Of a stretch of DNA of 64,000 nt, positions 18,771-28,434 are shown one piece after another. Both the position numbers and the translations under genes were made by a program. Under the pieces are notes generated by a model. That model worked only from the letters and a program-made list of their open reading frames with translations. It had not been told where the DNA came from and did not search any database. Every line of letters begins with the position of its first letter. Positions within the stretch are counted from its first letter, which is position 1. Source of the DNA: JBBSJZ01 sp041751935 (GTDB lineage Bacteria; Planctomycetota; Planctomycetia; Pirellulales; Pirellulaceae); contig JBGSIA010000059.1 of NCBI GenBank assembly GCA_041751935.1, positions 26,852-90,851 of the forward strand, in the 5' to 3' direction.

Positions 18771-19186
18771 CGGTCGATTATCTCGCGAAGCAGGATTGCT
18801 TGCTGGATCCCCCCGGGACTTCGCAACATTTGCATCAAGTCTGCTGCAATATTGCCACTTAACTTGTAATCCCCTGCGGGGGATTGAGAGGCGATCGAGC
18901 GCTGGATCTTTGCCAGTCGCTGGGCGGCATATCCCGCCTCTTTGGCTGCGAGGGCTTGGGCGTCCGCTATTCGCCGCCGCTGCATTGCATACGGATCTTC
19001 TGCTTGTTCGTTGACGATGATCGCTTCGAGCGGTTCCTCTTCGCCAGCCTGATGATGCGTCGTCAGCCGCTCGGCATGATGACTGGTGTACTCCGGCTTG
19101 GGACGCAGCGGCACAGCTTGCGGCTGTGCCTTAGCTTGCCGACGTTGAGCGGCGCGGCGGAGGAAATCTTCTAAGTCATTGGACAT
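18752..19186 (-). CDS. Hypothetical charged helical protein downstream of floA
   Basis: 144 residues. The N-terminus (SNDLEDFLRRAAQRRQAKA) and the middle (QRRRIADAQALAAKEAG) are strongly charged and helical, with a proline-rich linker around 23-32. No signal peptide or membrane helix. The C-terminus (ADLMQMLRSPGGIQQAILLREIIDRP) looks like a conserved amphipathic segment. It starts 33 bp after the flotillin gene on the same strand, so cotranscription is likely and a role at flotillin microdomains is a guess. No named family recognised. Confidence 0.65.
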   Translation of the reverse strand: MSNDLEDFLRRAAQRRQAKAQPQAVPLRPKPEYTSHHAERLTTHHQAGEEEPLEAIIVNEQAEDPYAMQRRRIADAQALAAKEAGYAAQRLAKIQRSIASQSPAGDYKLSGNIAADLMQMLRSPGGIQQAILLREIIDRPEHRW

Positions 19187-19219
19187 GATTGTCGCCTTTG
19201 TTGATTCTAGGTCGCCAGC

Positions 19220-20356
19220 TCACTTGCTGTAGCCGTCGCTACCATCGACCTTGGTTTGTGTCGCTAACGACTTGCGCATTTCAGTATCCGCGTAGATGTT
19301 CTGCAATTTGTAGTAGTCCATGATATTCAAGTTCCCACTACGAAAGGCTTCTGCCATCGCCATCGGGACGGCAGCTTGTGCGTTGACGAGTTCAGCGCGG
19401 CTCTGTTCGATTTTCGCTTGCATCTCTTGTTCGGAAGCAACCGCGGAGGCACGTTTGTTTTCGGCCCGTGCGCGAGCGACCTGCGTATCCGCTTCTGCTT
19501 GATCCGCCTGCAAGCGAGCGCCGATATTTGCACCGACGTCGATGTCAGCGATATCGATCGATACAATCTCGAACGCGGTTTGCGAGTCGAGTCGCTTAGC
19601 AAGCACGGCTTTGCTGATCACGTCGGGATTCTCGAGCACCAGTTTGTGGCTGGCAGAGCTGCCGATGGCGCTGACGATCCCTTCTCCAACGCGAGCGATG
19701 ATTGTTTCCTCGGTGGCTCCACCGATCAGTTGCTGCAAGTTAGCGCGAACCGTTACGCGTGCTTTGACCTTTAATTGTATGCCGTCTTTGGCAACCGCAT
19801 CCAAGGACGGCTTTGTGGAACCCCGCGGCGGACAATCGATAACTTTTGGATAAACGCTTGTCTGTACAGATTCGAGCACGTCACGACCGGCCAAGTCGAT
19901 TGCGGTTGCTTCGCGAAAGGTCAACGAAATCGTTTTTGCTTTCTTGGCCGCGATCAAAGCGCGAATGACTTGCTGGACGTTGCCTCCAGCCAAATAGTGT
20001 GCTTCGAGCGCGCCGCTGGTCAGCTCCGGGTCATCCAAACCTGCCTGAGTGGCCATGATCTTGCTGCGAACGATCGAGCGGGCGTTGACTTTGCGGAACG
20101 TCATTCCAATCAGATTGAACATCGTAATGTTCGACTGGGTCAACTGAGACTGAATCCACAGATTGAAGTAGCTAGCAAAGACAAACAACAATACCAACAG
20201 GACACCGAAAACCACGAACGCGGCAATGAGGGCAGTCATTGTTCCGCTGGAGATGTTCTCGCCCTGGGCAATCACCTGTCCGGCGAACATAGAATCGAGC
20301 CTCACAAGCAACGTATCGGCCAGGGGCAAGTGACCAAGTACAGCATCATGATTCAT
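19220..20356 (-). CDS. floA: Flotillin-like protein FloA
   Basis: 378 residues from ATG 20354-20356 (MNHDAVLGH); the ATG at 20383 adds nine residues. One membrane segment (ALIAAFVVFGVLLVLLFVFA) is near the N-terminus. An SPFH-type domain follows with GMTFRKVNARSIV and GLDDPELTSGALEAHYLAGG, typical of the FloA (UPF0365/YqfA) family. The C-terminal third is a long Ala/Glu/Gln-rich coiled coil. FloA proteins organise membrane microdomains in bacteria. Length is somewhat above that of Bacillus FloA (331). It heads a small cluster with the charged unknown gene downstream. Confidence 0.93.
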   Translation of the reverse strand: MNHDAVLGHLPLADTLLVRLDSMFAGQVIAQGENISSGTMTALIAAFVVFGVLLVLLFVFASYFNLWIQSQLTQSNITMFNLIGMTFRKVNARSIVRSKIMATQAGLDDPELTSGALEAHYLAGGNVQQVIRALIAAKKAKTISLTFREATAIDLAGRDVLESVQTSVYPKVIDCPPRGSTKPSLDAVAKDGIQLKVKARVTVRANLQQLIGGATEETIIARVGEGIVSAIGSSASHKLVLENPDVISKAVLAKRLDSQTAFEIVSIDIADIDVGANIGARLQADQAEADTQVARARAENKRASAVASEQEMQAKIEQSRAELVNAQAAVPMAMAEAFRSGNLNIMDYYKLQNIYADTEMRKSLATQTKVDGSDGYSK

Positions 20357-20386
20357 TTTTCGAGTCCCGTCGATTGTCGGCAAAAT

Positions 20387-22174
20387 TTATTGAGCATTGG
20401 GAGAATTGTTAATGTCACGGTCACCCGAAGCGGTGTCAAGCAAGCGCTGTTGCCAAAACGAGCGCGACGTGCGAATGCAGGGTGCGTGGCGTGCGATTTC
20501 GTCTGCGGGCAATTTGGTGAGTCGTTTTTCATATTCCGCCTGCCACTCTTGAAAGTAAGCGACTGCTTCCCGCGTTACTCGTCGTTTGCCCTCGAACTCA
20601 ATGTACCAGGGTGCGCTCATCGCTGCACGGAAATGCGGTTGGTATTGTGTTACGACGCGTACAATCACCCAACCACTTTCGTTGACAGTCAGTTCGGGAA
20701 TTCGCCCGCCTGCGAGTGCAAATTCGTCCAATCGAGCACTATAGTGAACGCGTCCGTTGTGGATCACTTCCAGATAATCGACTGGATCACGAACGGATAA
20801 TGTCAACTCGACACCGAGCTGGAGCGTTTCACCTCGGTTTGCCTGGAAGGTGTGTCCCGGCAGTTTGCCGCCGACCTTCGGACGCAGCAGTGGGCCGTTC
20901 GTCGCGACGCTTTGCCCAGCCCATGCCGCCGCCCACCATGCTTGGGCATCCGCCACCGGATCGGCTTCGGGGGGAAACTCTTCTGGGCTGTCAGGCGAAA
21001 ACGATTCGTATTCAGCAAGAGGCTCGCCGACATACAAACGGTTGTAACCGACCGGCGTGGTATCGGCTTCGTCGCCACAGCCGGCCAGCGGTGCGAGTTT
21101 GAAACCGGCTTCGAGCATGTTCCAATAGATCCTCTCGGCGTATCGACCCAAGGACTGGCCGTCGTCAAAATCAGCGTCAGGCGACGGGCGGCCATCGATC
21201 GGCCTGTGAATTGTTTTATCCAATCGCAACCAATCTCCCAGCACGAAGATGCCATCGATTTTGCCGCTGGACAACCACACCGGCACGGCCCAAGCAAAAG
21301 GATTCTCGATCGCCACGCGAGTCGGGCTAGTCAATCTCGATAATCGGTCATGAGTCAAACTGGGGGCGTCGTCAGTGTCATGGGTGTTAACTGTTGCTGA
21401 CGTTGTTGTGTTGTTATAAAAGGCGAGTCCATCATTGAACTGCACATCGTCGTCAATCCAAATTGGCGAAAACGGCCCCGCCTGCACTTTATGTGTGTCG
21501 ACAAGTAATCCCGGTGTCGCGGCGACATGCAGATCTTCTGCGGCCATGCGAATCCGTAAGTCCTTGGTCGATCGTGGCACCAAACAATCGCCGCTGGTCC
21601 ATCCCAAGTCGAGCATGTTGACCATTCTCGGCAACGCAACCGCGTGCTCGTCGAGGCTGGTCCGCTCCAGGACAAACGAGCCACTGACAATGCGGTACTC
21701 CGGACCACGAACCAAGCGAAACGAGTAACTGCCATCAGCCAACGACAACTCGGCGGTACCATCAACCACGCAGCCAAAACCTGCGCCGGGCAACTTGCGA
21801 ATAACAATTGGCTTGCCCGTGGGGTCACCGCGATAGATTTCCGCGCGAGTTGCGATGTGCTGGTCAGATTCCTCGTCGCGAACTTTGACGGTCAATGATC
21901 CACCGGCCCCAGCCACGACTCGCGCCACGAGAGTGCATGAGAGTGTGATACCAACAAGCAAGAATGGCAGTGCACCTCGATGGTAGGTCAGGTGGGCGAC
22001 GGAATTGCGAAGGCCCCCAGCGGCAAGTTTCTGGTAAAAGAGAGCCAACACCAGCTTGTTAAGTGATCGCAAACGGGAGCGGATCGCCGTTTGCTGCAAA
22101 ACATCTCGGGTAGTCGAAATGGATTCGTTGTGCCAAGTTGTCACTTCGTTTCTTGTACTCAATACTTTTGGCAT
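20387..22174 (-). CDS. Exported CehA/McbA-type PHP-like protein without the usual metal-binding motif
   Basis: 595 residues from ATG 22172-22174 (MPKVLSTRN); longer starts run into the divergent dnaJ-like gene. A hydrophobic segment at about 83-107 is a signal peptide or anchor after an unusually long N-terminal region, so a later start is possible. Next is a beta-rich carboxypeptidase-regulatory-like domain (SLTVKVRDEESDQHIATRAEI), then the region that in CehA/McbA-type metallohydrolases contains GD-x-H-x-H. Here it reads WTSGDCLVPRS, then MAAEDLHVAATPG. Both metal-binding histidines appear replaced, so this may be a non-catalytic relative. The C-terminal part keeps the family's GPLLRP and PVDYLEVIHNG elements. 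Function unknown. Confidence 0.7.
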   Translation of the reverse strand: MPKVLSTRNEVTTWHNESISTTRDVLQQTAIRSRLRSLNKLVLALFYQKLAAGGLRNSVAHLTYHRGALPFLLVGITLSCTLVARVVAGAGGSLTVKVRDEESDQHIATRAEIYRGDPTGKPIVIRKLPGAGFGCVVDGTAELSLADGSYSFRLVRGPEYRIVSGSFVLERTSLDEHAVALPRMVNMLDLGWTSGDCLVPRSTKDLRIRMAAEDLHVAATPGLLVDTHKVQAGPFSPIWIDDDVQFNDGLAFYNNTTTSATVNTHDTDDAPSLTHDRLSRLTSPTRVAIENPFAWAVPVWLSSGKIDGIFVLGDWLRLDKTIHRPIDGRPSPDADFDDGQSLGRYAERIYWNMLEAGFKLAPLAGCGDEADTTPVGYNRLYVGEPLAEYESFSPDSPEEFPPEADPVADAQAWWAAAWAGQSVATNGPLLRPKVGGKLPGHTFQANRGETLQLGVELTLSVRDPVDYLEVIHNGRVHYSARLDEFALAGGRIPELTVNESGWVIVRVVTQYQPHFRAAMSAPWYIEFEGKRRVTREAVAYFQEWQAEYEKRLTKLPADEIARHAPCIRTSRSFWQQRLLDTASGDRDINNSPNAQ

Positions 22175-22204
22175 CAAACTTTCAACCTGTAAACAGCACG
22201 TACC

Positions 22205-23176
22205 GTGGCAGAAGATTTGTATCAAGTTCTCGGCGTTGATCGCGACGCCGACAAAGCAGCGATTCAGAAAGCGTACCGCAAGCTTGCTCGCAAGTACCAC
22301 CCGGACATGAACCCGGACAACGAAGCGGCCAAAGAAAAGTTTAAGCGGGTTCAAGAGGCATACGATGTGCTCAGTGACGACGAAAAACGGGCTGCATACA
22401 ACCGCTACGGTGCCGATTTTGAGAAAATTCGTGCCGGCGGCTTCAACCCCGCCGCTGGTGCTGGTGGTGCGTCGTTTGAAGGTTTGGACTTAGAGTCCAT
22501 CTTTGGACGCGGTGGGGGAGGCCAAGGCGTGAACTTTGAGCATGGGTTCAGCGACTTTTTCGAGGCGTTGATGGGTGGCCAGGGCCGCGGACGTGGGGCG
22601 CGAACGGCACAACGTCGGCCGGCACCACCCGCTCGCGGCACGAATTTGCGGCACGAGTTGGAGATTCCCCTGCGAACGGCTGTTCTTGGCGGTACGACTG
22701 AGTTCTATCTGAATCGCGGTGGGCAAAACGAAAAACTCGCCGTGACAATCCCCGCAGGCGTCGAATCTGGAGCGAAGATTCGGCTGCGGGACAAAGGGTA
22801 TCCGTCGAGTACCGGAGGACCAAACGGGGACCTGATTCTGATTCTGACAATCTCGGATCATCCCTACTTTCGGCGTGTCGGAAAGAACTTGGAAGTCAAG
22901 CTGCCGGTTTCGATTGCCGAAGCGGCGCTCGGTGCCAAGGTCGATGTACCGACTCCCAGTGGCACGGTGGCAATGTCGATTCCCGCCGGAACCAGCATCG
23001 GCCGGCGGCTGAGACTGAAAGGCCAAGGCGTCAAGTCAGCCGATGGCACTGCGGGCGATCTGATTGTTGAGATTCAGATTCGTTTACCGAGCACTCTCGA
23101 CGAAGAATCTCAAAAACTGATCCGCGATTTCAACGACCGCAATCCACTTGTACTTCGCGGCGACGTCACATTTTAG
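22205..23176 (+). CDS. DnaJ/CbpA-type co-chaperone (no zinc finger)
   Basis: 323 residues from GTG 22205. J domain at about 1-70 with the HPD motif at 32-34, which stimulates the ATPase of DnaK. A Gly/Phe-rich and Gly/Arg-rich linker (about 75-145) follows, then the two C-terminal substrate-binding beta domains, beginning near RHELEIPLRTAVLGG. The four CxxCxGxG zinc repeats of DnaJ proper are absent, so this is a class B J-protein like CbpA. The start is 31 bp from the divergent PHP-like gene start, so the two promoters must share this short gap. dnaK is not in the window. Confidence 0.92.
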   Translation: MAEDLYQVLGVDRDADKAAIQKAYRKLARKYHPDMNPDNEAAKEKFKRVQEAYDVLSDDEKRAAYNRYGADFEKIRAGGFNPAAGAGGASFEGLDLESIFGRGGGGQGVNFEHGFSDFFEALMGGQGRGRGARTAQRRPAPPARGTNLRHELEIPLRTAVLGGTTEFYLNRGGQNEKLAVTIPAGVESGAKIRLRDKGYPSSTGGPNGDLILILTISDHPYFRRVGKNLEVKLPVSIAEAALGAKVDVPTPSGTVAMSIPAGTSIGRRLRLKGQGVKSADGTAGDLIVEIQIRLPSTLDEESQKLIRDFNDRNPLVLRGDVTF

Positions 23177-23291
23177 GCAGTGAAATCGCGTTTCATTACC
23201 AACGCGATTTGAACGATCTTCACAATCCGACCCAATTAGTCACGAAGGACGTCTGAGTCGCAAGAATTTCGAACCCACGGCCTGGGACTGC

Positions 23292-24623
23292 TCAAACTAG
23301 TTTGGTTGTTCCAGGAATCGCGTATCCGGTTTCTGGGCGTGGGTCGTCGACGTGGAGTGGCTTGGGGAATGTGTCCAAGGTCGATTTCTCAGTCAAGAAG
23401 TCCCACTTCACTTCGCTGCCCGTGTACGCGGCTAAACGTCCCATGACGGCGGTCAGCGAACTCTCGGCGGTTTGACGTAGCTCGACGATGGGAGTACCGG
23501 CACGAATCGAATCGACCAGCTCCCTGTGCTCTTGCTGGTACGCGGCGCTAATATCGCCCTTGATCGACCAAGTTACATTGCCGGCCTTGTCGCGAATCTC
23601 GCACGTGCCACTGAAGGATGCGATCTTGGCTGAGCCCTCGCTGCCATACACGTAGCTGTCGTTGGAACTCTGAGTGTCAGGAATTTGGCGACACTGGAAC
23701 GAAACCAACCGATTGCCGGGATAGTGGAAATCAATCTCCATATTGTCCCACATCTCGCTGTCGTCTGGACGCGTGAACCGCCCACCGCTGCCGTAAGCTC
23801 GCTCGGGCGGACCACCCATCAACCAATTCATCGCGTCGATGTTGTGTACGGCTTGCTCGACAATTTGATCACCGGACAACCAAATGAAGTGCATCCAGTT
23901 ATGAATCTGGTACTCGGTATCGCTCATCCCTTCAGGACGTTGTTTGTACCAAATTCCGTTGGAACAATATCGCGTTGTAGCAGCAATGACGTCGCCGATT
24001 TCGCCTTCATGAATACGCTTCATCGTCTCGATGAAACTAGTTTGGCGACGGTACTGGGTCCCCGTGACGATCGCCGTCCCGTTCGCCTCGGCCTTGGCAT
24101 GCGTTTCCAAGCACAGTCGAAAACCAGCCGGGTCGACACACGTCGGTTTCTCAGCAAACACGTGCTTGCCGGCGTCGACAGCCTCAGCAACGTACGTGGG
24201 CCGAAAACCCGGAGGCGTCGTCATCAGCACCAAGTCGACGTCGGGATTGTCGAGCACCCGGCGGTAGCTGTCCAATCCGGTATACAAGTTCTTGTCGGGC
24301 ACATCGACCTTCTCCATGTGACGCATCGCCAGCGACTTGCGAACGTTTTCAGGCGTCTTGGAATTCATGTCCGCGATCGCGACCAACTTAACGTTCTCGT
24401 TGATCGACAGCGAATCGTTGATTGCACCGCTTCCACGACCACCTGCACCCACCAACCCAATTCGGATCAAGGGCTCCGGTTGCGGCGTGGCCGGTTGGGT
24501 CTGCTCGCCGGCATGAACCGCAGGCACGATCATGCTGGCCGCTGCAATGCCCGCTGTCGCCGCCGATCCGGTCCTCAAGAACGCGCGTCGTGAAGTTGTG
24601 GTTGGTAACGGTTGATGATTCAT
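23292..24623 (-). CDS. Gfo/Idh/MocA-family oxidoreductase with Tat signal
   Basis: 443 residues. The N-terminus has a twin-arginine signal (TSRRAFLRTG) followed by an alanine-rich hydrophobic stretch, so it is exported folded with its cofactor. The Rossmann motif GLVGAGGRGSG is near residues 55-65 and the conserved EKPTCVDPAGF gives the family lysine. These enzymes oxidise or reduce sugars and cyclitols with NAD(P), or act as glycosidases. It is the last gene of a four-gene same-strand run (DUF1592, DUF1552, HEAT protein, this gene; 52 bp from its neighbour), suggesting one transcript. Substrate not inferable. Confidence 0.9.
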   Translation of the reverse strand: MNHQPLPTTTSRRAFLRTGSAATAGIAAASMIVPAVHAGEQTQPATPQPEPLIRIGLVGAGGRGSGAINDSLSINENVKLVAIADMNSKTPENVRKSLAMRHMEKVDVPDKNLYTGLDSYRRVLDNPDVDLVLMTTPPGFRPTYVAEAVDAGKHVFAEKPTCVDPAGFRLCLETHAKAEANGTAIVTGTQYRRQTSFIETMKRIHEGEIGDVIAATTRYCSNGIWYKQRPEGMSDTEYQIHNWMHFIWLSGDQIVEQAVHNIDAMNWLMGGPPERAYGSGGRFTRPDDSEMWDNMEIDFHYPGNRLVSFQCRQIPDTQSSNDSYVYGSEGSAKIASFSGTCEIRDKAGNVTWSIKGDISAAYQQEHRELVDSIRAGTPIVELRQTAESSLTAVMGRLAAYTGSEVKWDFLTEKSTLDTFPKPLHVDDPRPETGYAIPGTTKLV

Positions 24624-24675
24624 TGGGGCTCCGAAAAGAAATCAGGTAGGTAAACTTGGTGGGCGATAGAACAGT

Positions 24676-27024
24676 TTATTTGCCGAGAATACTGTCGATA
24701 GTCTTTTGGTACGATTCCTTATACCGATCACTTTCTGATTCGTCTCGCATTTGCGTCAATATAGGCAGTGCATCCTTGGCGTCGGGGCCAACTTTTCCGA
24801 GCAAGAAGATCGCATAAAACCGTTGTCGGCGGTCGTCGCTGTTGAGTCCCTCGATCAGTACCGGCACCGCCGAAGCATCAGCGCCGTCAATGGCTCGTAA
24901 GGCTTCTCGAACGGCGTCTCGATCCTGTTCATTGTCGAGCATCTTGAACAACACGGCGACAGCTGATTTTGCTTTGCTGCCAAGTCCTCCCAGTGCCGAC
25001 GCAACGTCACGACGAACCGTCCAATCGTCATCACCAAGAGACTCAATCAATAACGGAACCGATTTTGAGGCATCCGGTTCGATCTTTGCCAAACAAGCGA
25101 TTGCAGCGGAGCGAATTTCGACAGCATCGTGCTTGACTAGCCCCACCACTTGCTCGACACTGGGACTGGCGTGTGCGCCCATCACATTCAACGATCGCAG
25201 GGCAGCGAGCACAACATCGGTGTCGTCATCGGCAAGTAGTGTGGCCAGTGCGCTGGCGGTTTCGGGGGCCGCTTCAGCAATGCTTCCGACGGTCGTCGCT
25301 GCCGCCACGCGAACCGATGCGTCGTCGTCGGTGAACAGGGAAATCACCGCCGCCAACGATCCGCGTGCGGCGTCTTTCATCGTTCCCAGAGTTGTCGCGG
25401 CGCCTCGACGAACCTCAACATCCTCGTCACTCATCGCAGCCGCAATCTTCTCAATTGATTCCTGCGCTGCGTCACCAATTTTGGCGAATGATTCGATTGC
25501 ACGGCGACGAACCAAGGCGTCGTCATCGTCGAGCGCTGTGCCCAGCAGACTCGCTATCGACGACTTGTCTCCGTCAACACTTGCCAGCGTCGATAACGCC
25601 GCCGAGCGAATGGCGGGTCGATCGTCATGACACAGCGACTGGAGCCGAGCACGCAGGTCGTCATCCAGCTTTTCGAAATTCCCTAGCGCGATTATCCCCG
25701 CTTCACGCACTTCCGGTGACGCGTCGTCAATCGTCGCTGCGAGTGGTTGCAGCGCAGACGATGGAACCGGGCGCATTTTATTAAGCGCTACAACAGCGCC
25801 CAGTCGAACTGCCATCGAATCATCTTTCACCGCATGGATCAAACCATCGACGGCTTCTGAACCAAGCATCGCGATGACTTCAGCGAGTTGTTGCACGGAT
25901 TGCTCGGGGTCCGCGGACGCTCTCAACAACTTGGGTACCACGGCTGGACCGATTCGTCGCAGCGCTTCCGCAATCTCTGTCTCATCGTCTTGTTGCGACT
26001 TGATAGCAGCAATCAAATCATCGATCGCGGGCACGGCCAACGATCCCATCGAACCGAGCGCGAACGCGGCTGCGGAGCGAGAATCATCGTGACGCAACAT
26101 CCCGACTAATTTCGGCAACAACTCGGCCGCGCTATCGCCGGATTTCTTGAGTGCCAGAACACCAGCACTGCGAACCGCTTCGTCGCTATCAATGAGTGCT
26201 TGCTCAATTTTCCGCATCACTTGAGCATGATCGAGGCTGGAGTTAACGATCGCGACAACGGCTGCGGCACGAACCGGCGGCTCCGAATCGCTGCACAATT
26301 CACTCAACCGGTAGTTCACGTTGTTGGGGATTTCATCAAGCTTCGCCAATCCGCCTACCGCTATGCTGCGAACGTCCGCGTCCCCGTGATCCAAGGCAAG
26401 TGCCAGAGCGGCGGTTGATGCTGGCGTTAACTTAGCCAACGACAATGCGGCTTGGCGGCGAACGCGTTGATCATCGTCACGCAGCGCGACGGTAAGGGTT
26501 TCAACAAGCTTGTCTAACTGATCCTGGCCAACGTCGGTCATCCATCCCAGCGCATCCAGAGCACCTGCCCGACGTTGTGAGGAATCAGACGTGCACGCTT
26601 GCCGCAGTGGTTCGATGGAATCAGGCCCGATACGTGAAAGGGCCCACGCGGCGCGATAGCGTTTTTGGTCGTCACGGTCACCAAGATTTTCAATCAGCGC
26701 TGGAATCGCCGCAGTGGCTTCGCTGCCAATGCGAGCAACGGCCATCGCGGATTGCATCCAAACTTGCTCATCACGATCACCCAAGGTCACGACAAGTGCG
26801 TCGATCGCCGGCGCCGCGTCACTGGCTCGCCTCGCCAATTCATAAGCTGCATCGCGACGCGTTTCCAACTCGACGCTCTTCAAGTCCTCGATAAGTTTCG
26901 TGATCGGTGTGGCTGGCTCGTCGCCAGAGACACACGAGACGCGTCCACCGGCAAGTTGCATGACACCAACCAGCAGCGACCACGAGACGAAACGACACGC
27001 GAATTGAAGGTGGGGTTGAGGCAT
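24676..27024 (-). CDS. Exported HEAT-repeat protein
   Basis: 782 residues. A signal peptide covers about residues 1-35 (ending near GGRVSCVSGD; a cysteine could be lipidated but the box is poor). The rest is a continuous array of about 20 HEAT-like repeats of 33-38 residues, with recurring patterns such as DDDxxVRRxAAxALGxI and AVPxLIExLxDxD. Such superhelices bind proteins or other ligands; no catalytic motif is visible. It lies 21 bp after the DUF1552 gene and 52 bp before the Gfo/Idh gene, on the same strand, so it is likely part of the same secreted or envelope system. Confidence 0.88.
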   Translation of the reverse strand: MPQPHLQFACRFVSWSLLVGVMQLAGGRVSCVSGDEPATPITKLIEDLKSVELETRRDAAYELARRASDAAPAIDALVVTLGDRDEQVWMQSAMAVARIGSEATAAIPALIENLGDRDDQKRYRAAWALSRIGPDSIEPLRQACTSDSSQRRAGALDALGWMTDVGQDQLDKLVETLTVALRDDDQRVRRQAALSLAKLTPASTAALALALDHGDADVRSIAVGGLAKLDEIPNNVNYRLSELCSDSEPPVRAAAVVAIVNSSLDHAQVMRKIEQALIDSDEAVRSAGVLALKKSGDSAAELLPKLVGMLRHDDSRSAAAFALGSMGSLAVPAIDDLIAAIKSQQDDETEIAEALRRIGPAVVPKLLRASADPEQSVQQLAEVIAMLGSEAVDGLIHAVKDDSMAVRLGAVVALNKMRPVPSSALQPLAATIDDASPEVREAGIIALGNFEKLDDDLRARLQSLCHDDRPAIRSAALSTLASVDGDKSSIASLLGTALDDDDALVRRRAIESFAKIGDAAQESIEKIAAAMSDEDVEVRRGAATTLGTMKDAARGSLAAVISLFTDDDASVRVAAATTVGSIAEAAPETASALATLLADDDTDVVLAALRSLNVMGAHASPSVEQVVGLVKHDAVEIRSAAIACLAKIEPDASKSVPLLIESLGDDDWTVRRDVASALGGLGSKAKSAVAVLFKMLDNEQDRDAVREALRAIDGADASAVPVLIEGLNSDDRRQRFYAIFLLGKVGPDAKDALPILTQMRDESESDRYKESYQKTIDSILGK

Positions 27025-27045
27025 TCGTGAATTGCTTACGTTCGT

Positions 27046-28434
27046 TTAGATCGTCAGTCCCGGCAACCGTCCCGTGCTGTCGCCAATAAAATCAACGGGC
27101 GTACCAAATCGATCGAGCATCGACAGGAACAGGTTGCACATCGGCGTCTCAGGGGCAACTCGAATGTGGCGACCTGCGTCAATGGACCTCCCGCCTCGGC
27201 CGGCCAACAGTATCGGAAGATTCTCGTTATTGTGCCGGTTGCCGTCGCTGATCGCGCTTCCGTAACAGATCATCGAATTATCCAACAAATTCCCTTCGCC
27301 TTCGCTGGTCGACTTCAGCCGTTTTAGCAAGTAAGCCAACTGGGCCACGTGGAAACGATTGATTTCACTGATCTTTGCCAGTTTTTTAGCATCGCCGCCA
27401 TGGTGCGACAAATCATGATGTCCATCTGGAACGTTGATGTGGCGATACCCCCGATTGCTACCGGCGTCGGCGAACATGAACGTCGCGATCCGAGTACGAT
27501 CTGTTTGAAAGGCCATCACGATCATGTCGCACATCAAGCGAATGTGCTCCGCATAATCATCCGGCGTGCCTTTGGGAATCGGATAATCAACATCGATGGA
27601 AACTTTCGGCTCGTCATCGGTACGTTCAATTCGCCGCTCGACTTCGCGGACTCCGCCAAGATACTCATCAAGCTTTCGCCGATCGTTCGCGGCCAATCGA
27701 GAATGCAGTGACCGCGCGTCCTCGGAGATAAAATCCAGCACACTCTTCTTTAGCGCTTCGCGGCGAAGTGAGTCCTTGTCTCGCATCCCAGAGTTACCGT
27801 CACCAAACAAGCGATCAAACACAAAGCGAGGATTCGTCTCTTTCCCCAGCGGCGAAGCTTCGGAGGACCAGGAGACATTCGACGAATACGCGCAACTGTA
27901 ACCGCTGTCGCAATTACCGGCGCTGCGTCCTGGCTCGCATCCCAGTTCCAACGAAGCGAACTTGGTTGCATGTCCGGCAGCCTTGGCTGCGACTTGATCA
28001 ACCGAGATCCCAGAGCGGATGTTCGAACCAGCCGTCTTGCGTGGTTGAGCACCGGTCAAGAACACCGACGCGCTGCGAGCATGGTCTCCGGCACCATCGC
28101 CATTGGCGCGTCCTTTGTCGTGTGTCAGTCCACTGAGAACCATGACATCCTCTTGCACCGGAGCAAGTGGAGCAAGGATATGCGGCAAGTCATAGCCGTA
28201 GCCTTCGCGGCGCGGTGTCCAATCAGAAAGGTGCACACCGTTGGGCACAAAAATAAACGCCATCCGCTGGGGCATTGTCGCAGCAGCATCGACGGACGCA
28301 GCCATTGCACCGGGGACTGTTGAGTTCGCCAAACCCGATCGCGGAGCCAGCGATTCCAACCACGGCAGCGCCAGTGATATGCCTGCGGCGCGGAGCACCG
28401 TTCGTCGTGACAATCGGTTTGTTTGAATACTCAT
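27046..28434 (-). CDS. DUF1552 protein with Tat signal (copy 1)
   Basis: 462 residues. The N-terminus has a twin-arginine-like motif (SRRTVLRAAG) followed by a hydrophobic stretch. The body has the DUF1552 marks FVPNGVHLSDWTP, GLTHDKGRANGDGAGDHARS, and the C-terminal SAISDGNRHNNENLPILLAGRGGRSI. The family resembles alkaline-phosphatase-like/DUF1501 folds but function is unproven. Its start overlaps the DUF1592 gene end by four bases (ATGA), showing translational coupling; DUF1552 and DUF1592 proteins occur as a pair across planctomycetes. A second copy lies at 46025-47386. Confidence 0.93.
   Translation of the reverse strand: MSIQTNRLSRRTVLRAAGISLALPWLESLAPRSGLANSTVPGAMAASVDAAATMPQRMAFIFVPNGVHLSDWTPRREGYGYDLPHILAPLAPVQEDVMVLSGLTHDKGRANGDGAGDHARSASVFLTGAQPRKTAGSNIRSGISVDQVAAKAAGHATKFASLELGCEPGRSAGNCDSGYSCAYSSNVSWSSEASPLGKETNPRFVFDRLFGDGNSGMRDKDSLRREALKKSVLDFISEDARSLHSRLAANDRRKLDEYLGGVREVERRIERTDDEPKVSIDVDYPIPKGTPDDYAEHIRLMCDMIVMAFQTDRTRIATFMFADAGSNRGYRHINVPDGHHDLSHHGGDAKKLAKISEINRFHVAQLAYLLKRLKSTSEGEGNLLDNSMICYGSAISDGNRHNNENLPILLAGRGGRSIDAGRHIRVAPETPMCNLFLSMLDRFGTPVDFIGDSTGRLPGLTI

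Noticed and set aside
19775..20800. Long + strand open frame of 341 residues
   Set aside because: Lies across floA and the PHP-like gene in antisense; no recognisable domain, shadow frame.
23250..23296. tRNA-like TpsiC arm (GTGGGTTCGAAAT on the minus strand)
   Set aside because: The loop resembles a T-loop but the flanking bases do not pair (GTGGG against TTCTT) and no D or anticodon arm fits upstream; no tRNA called.
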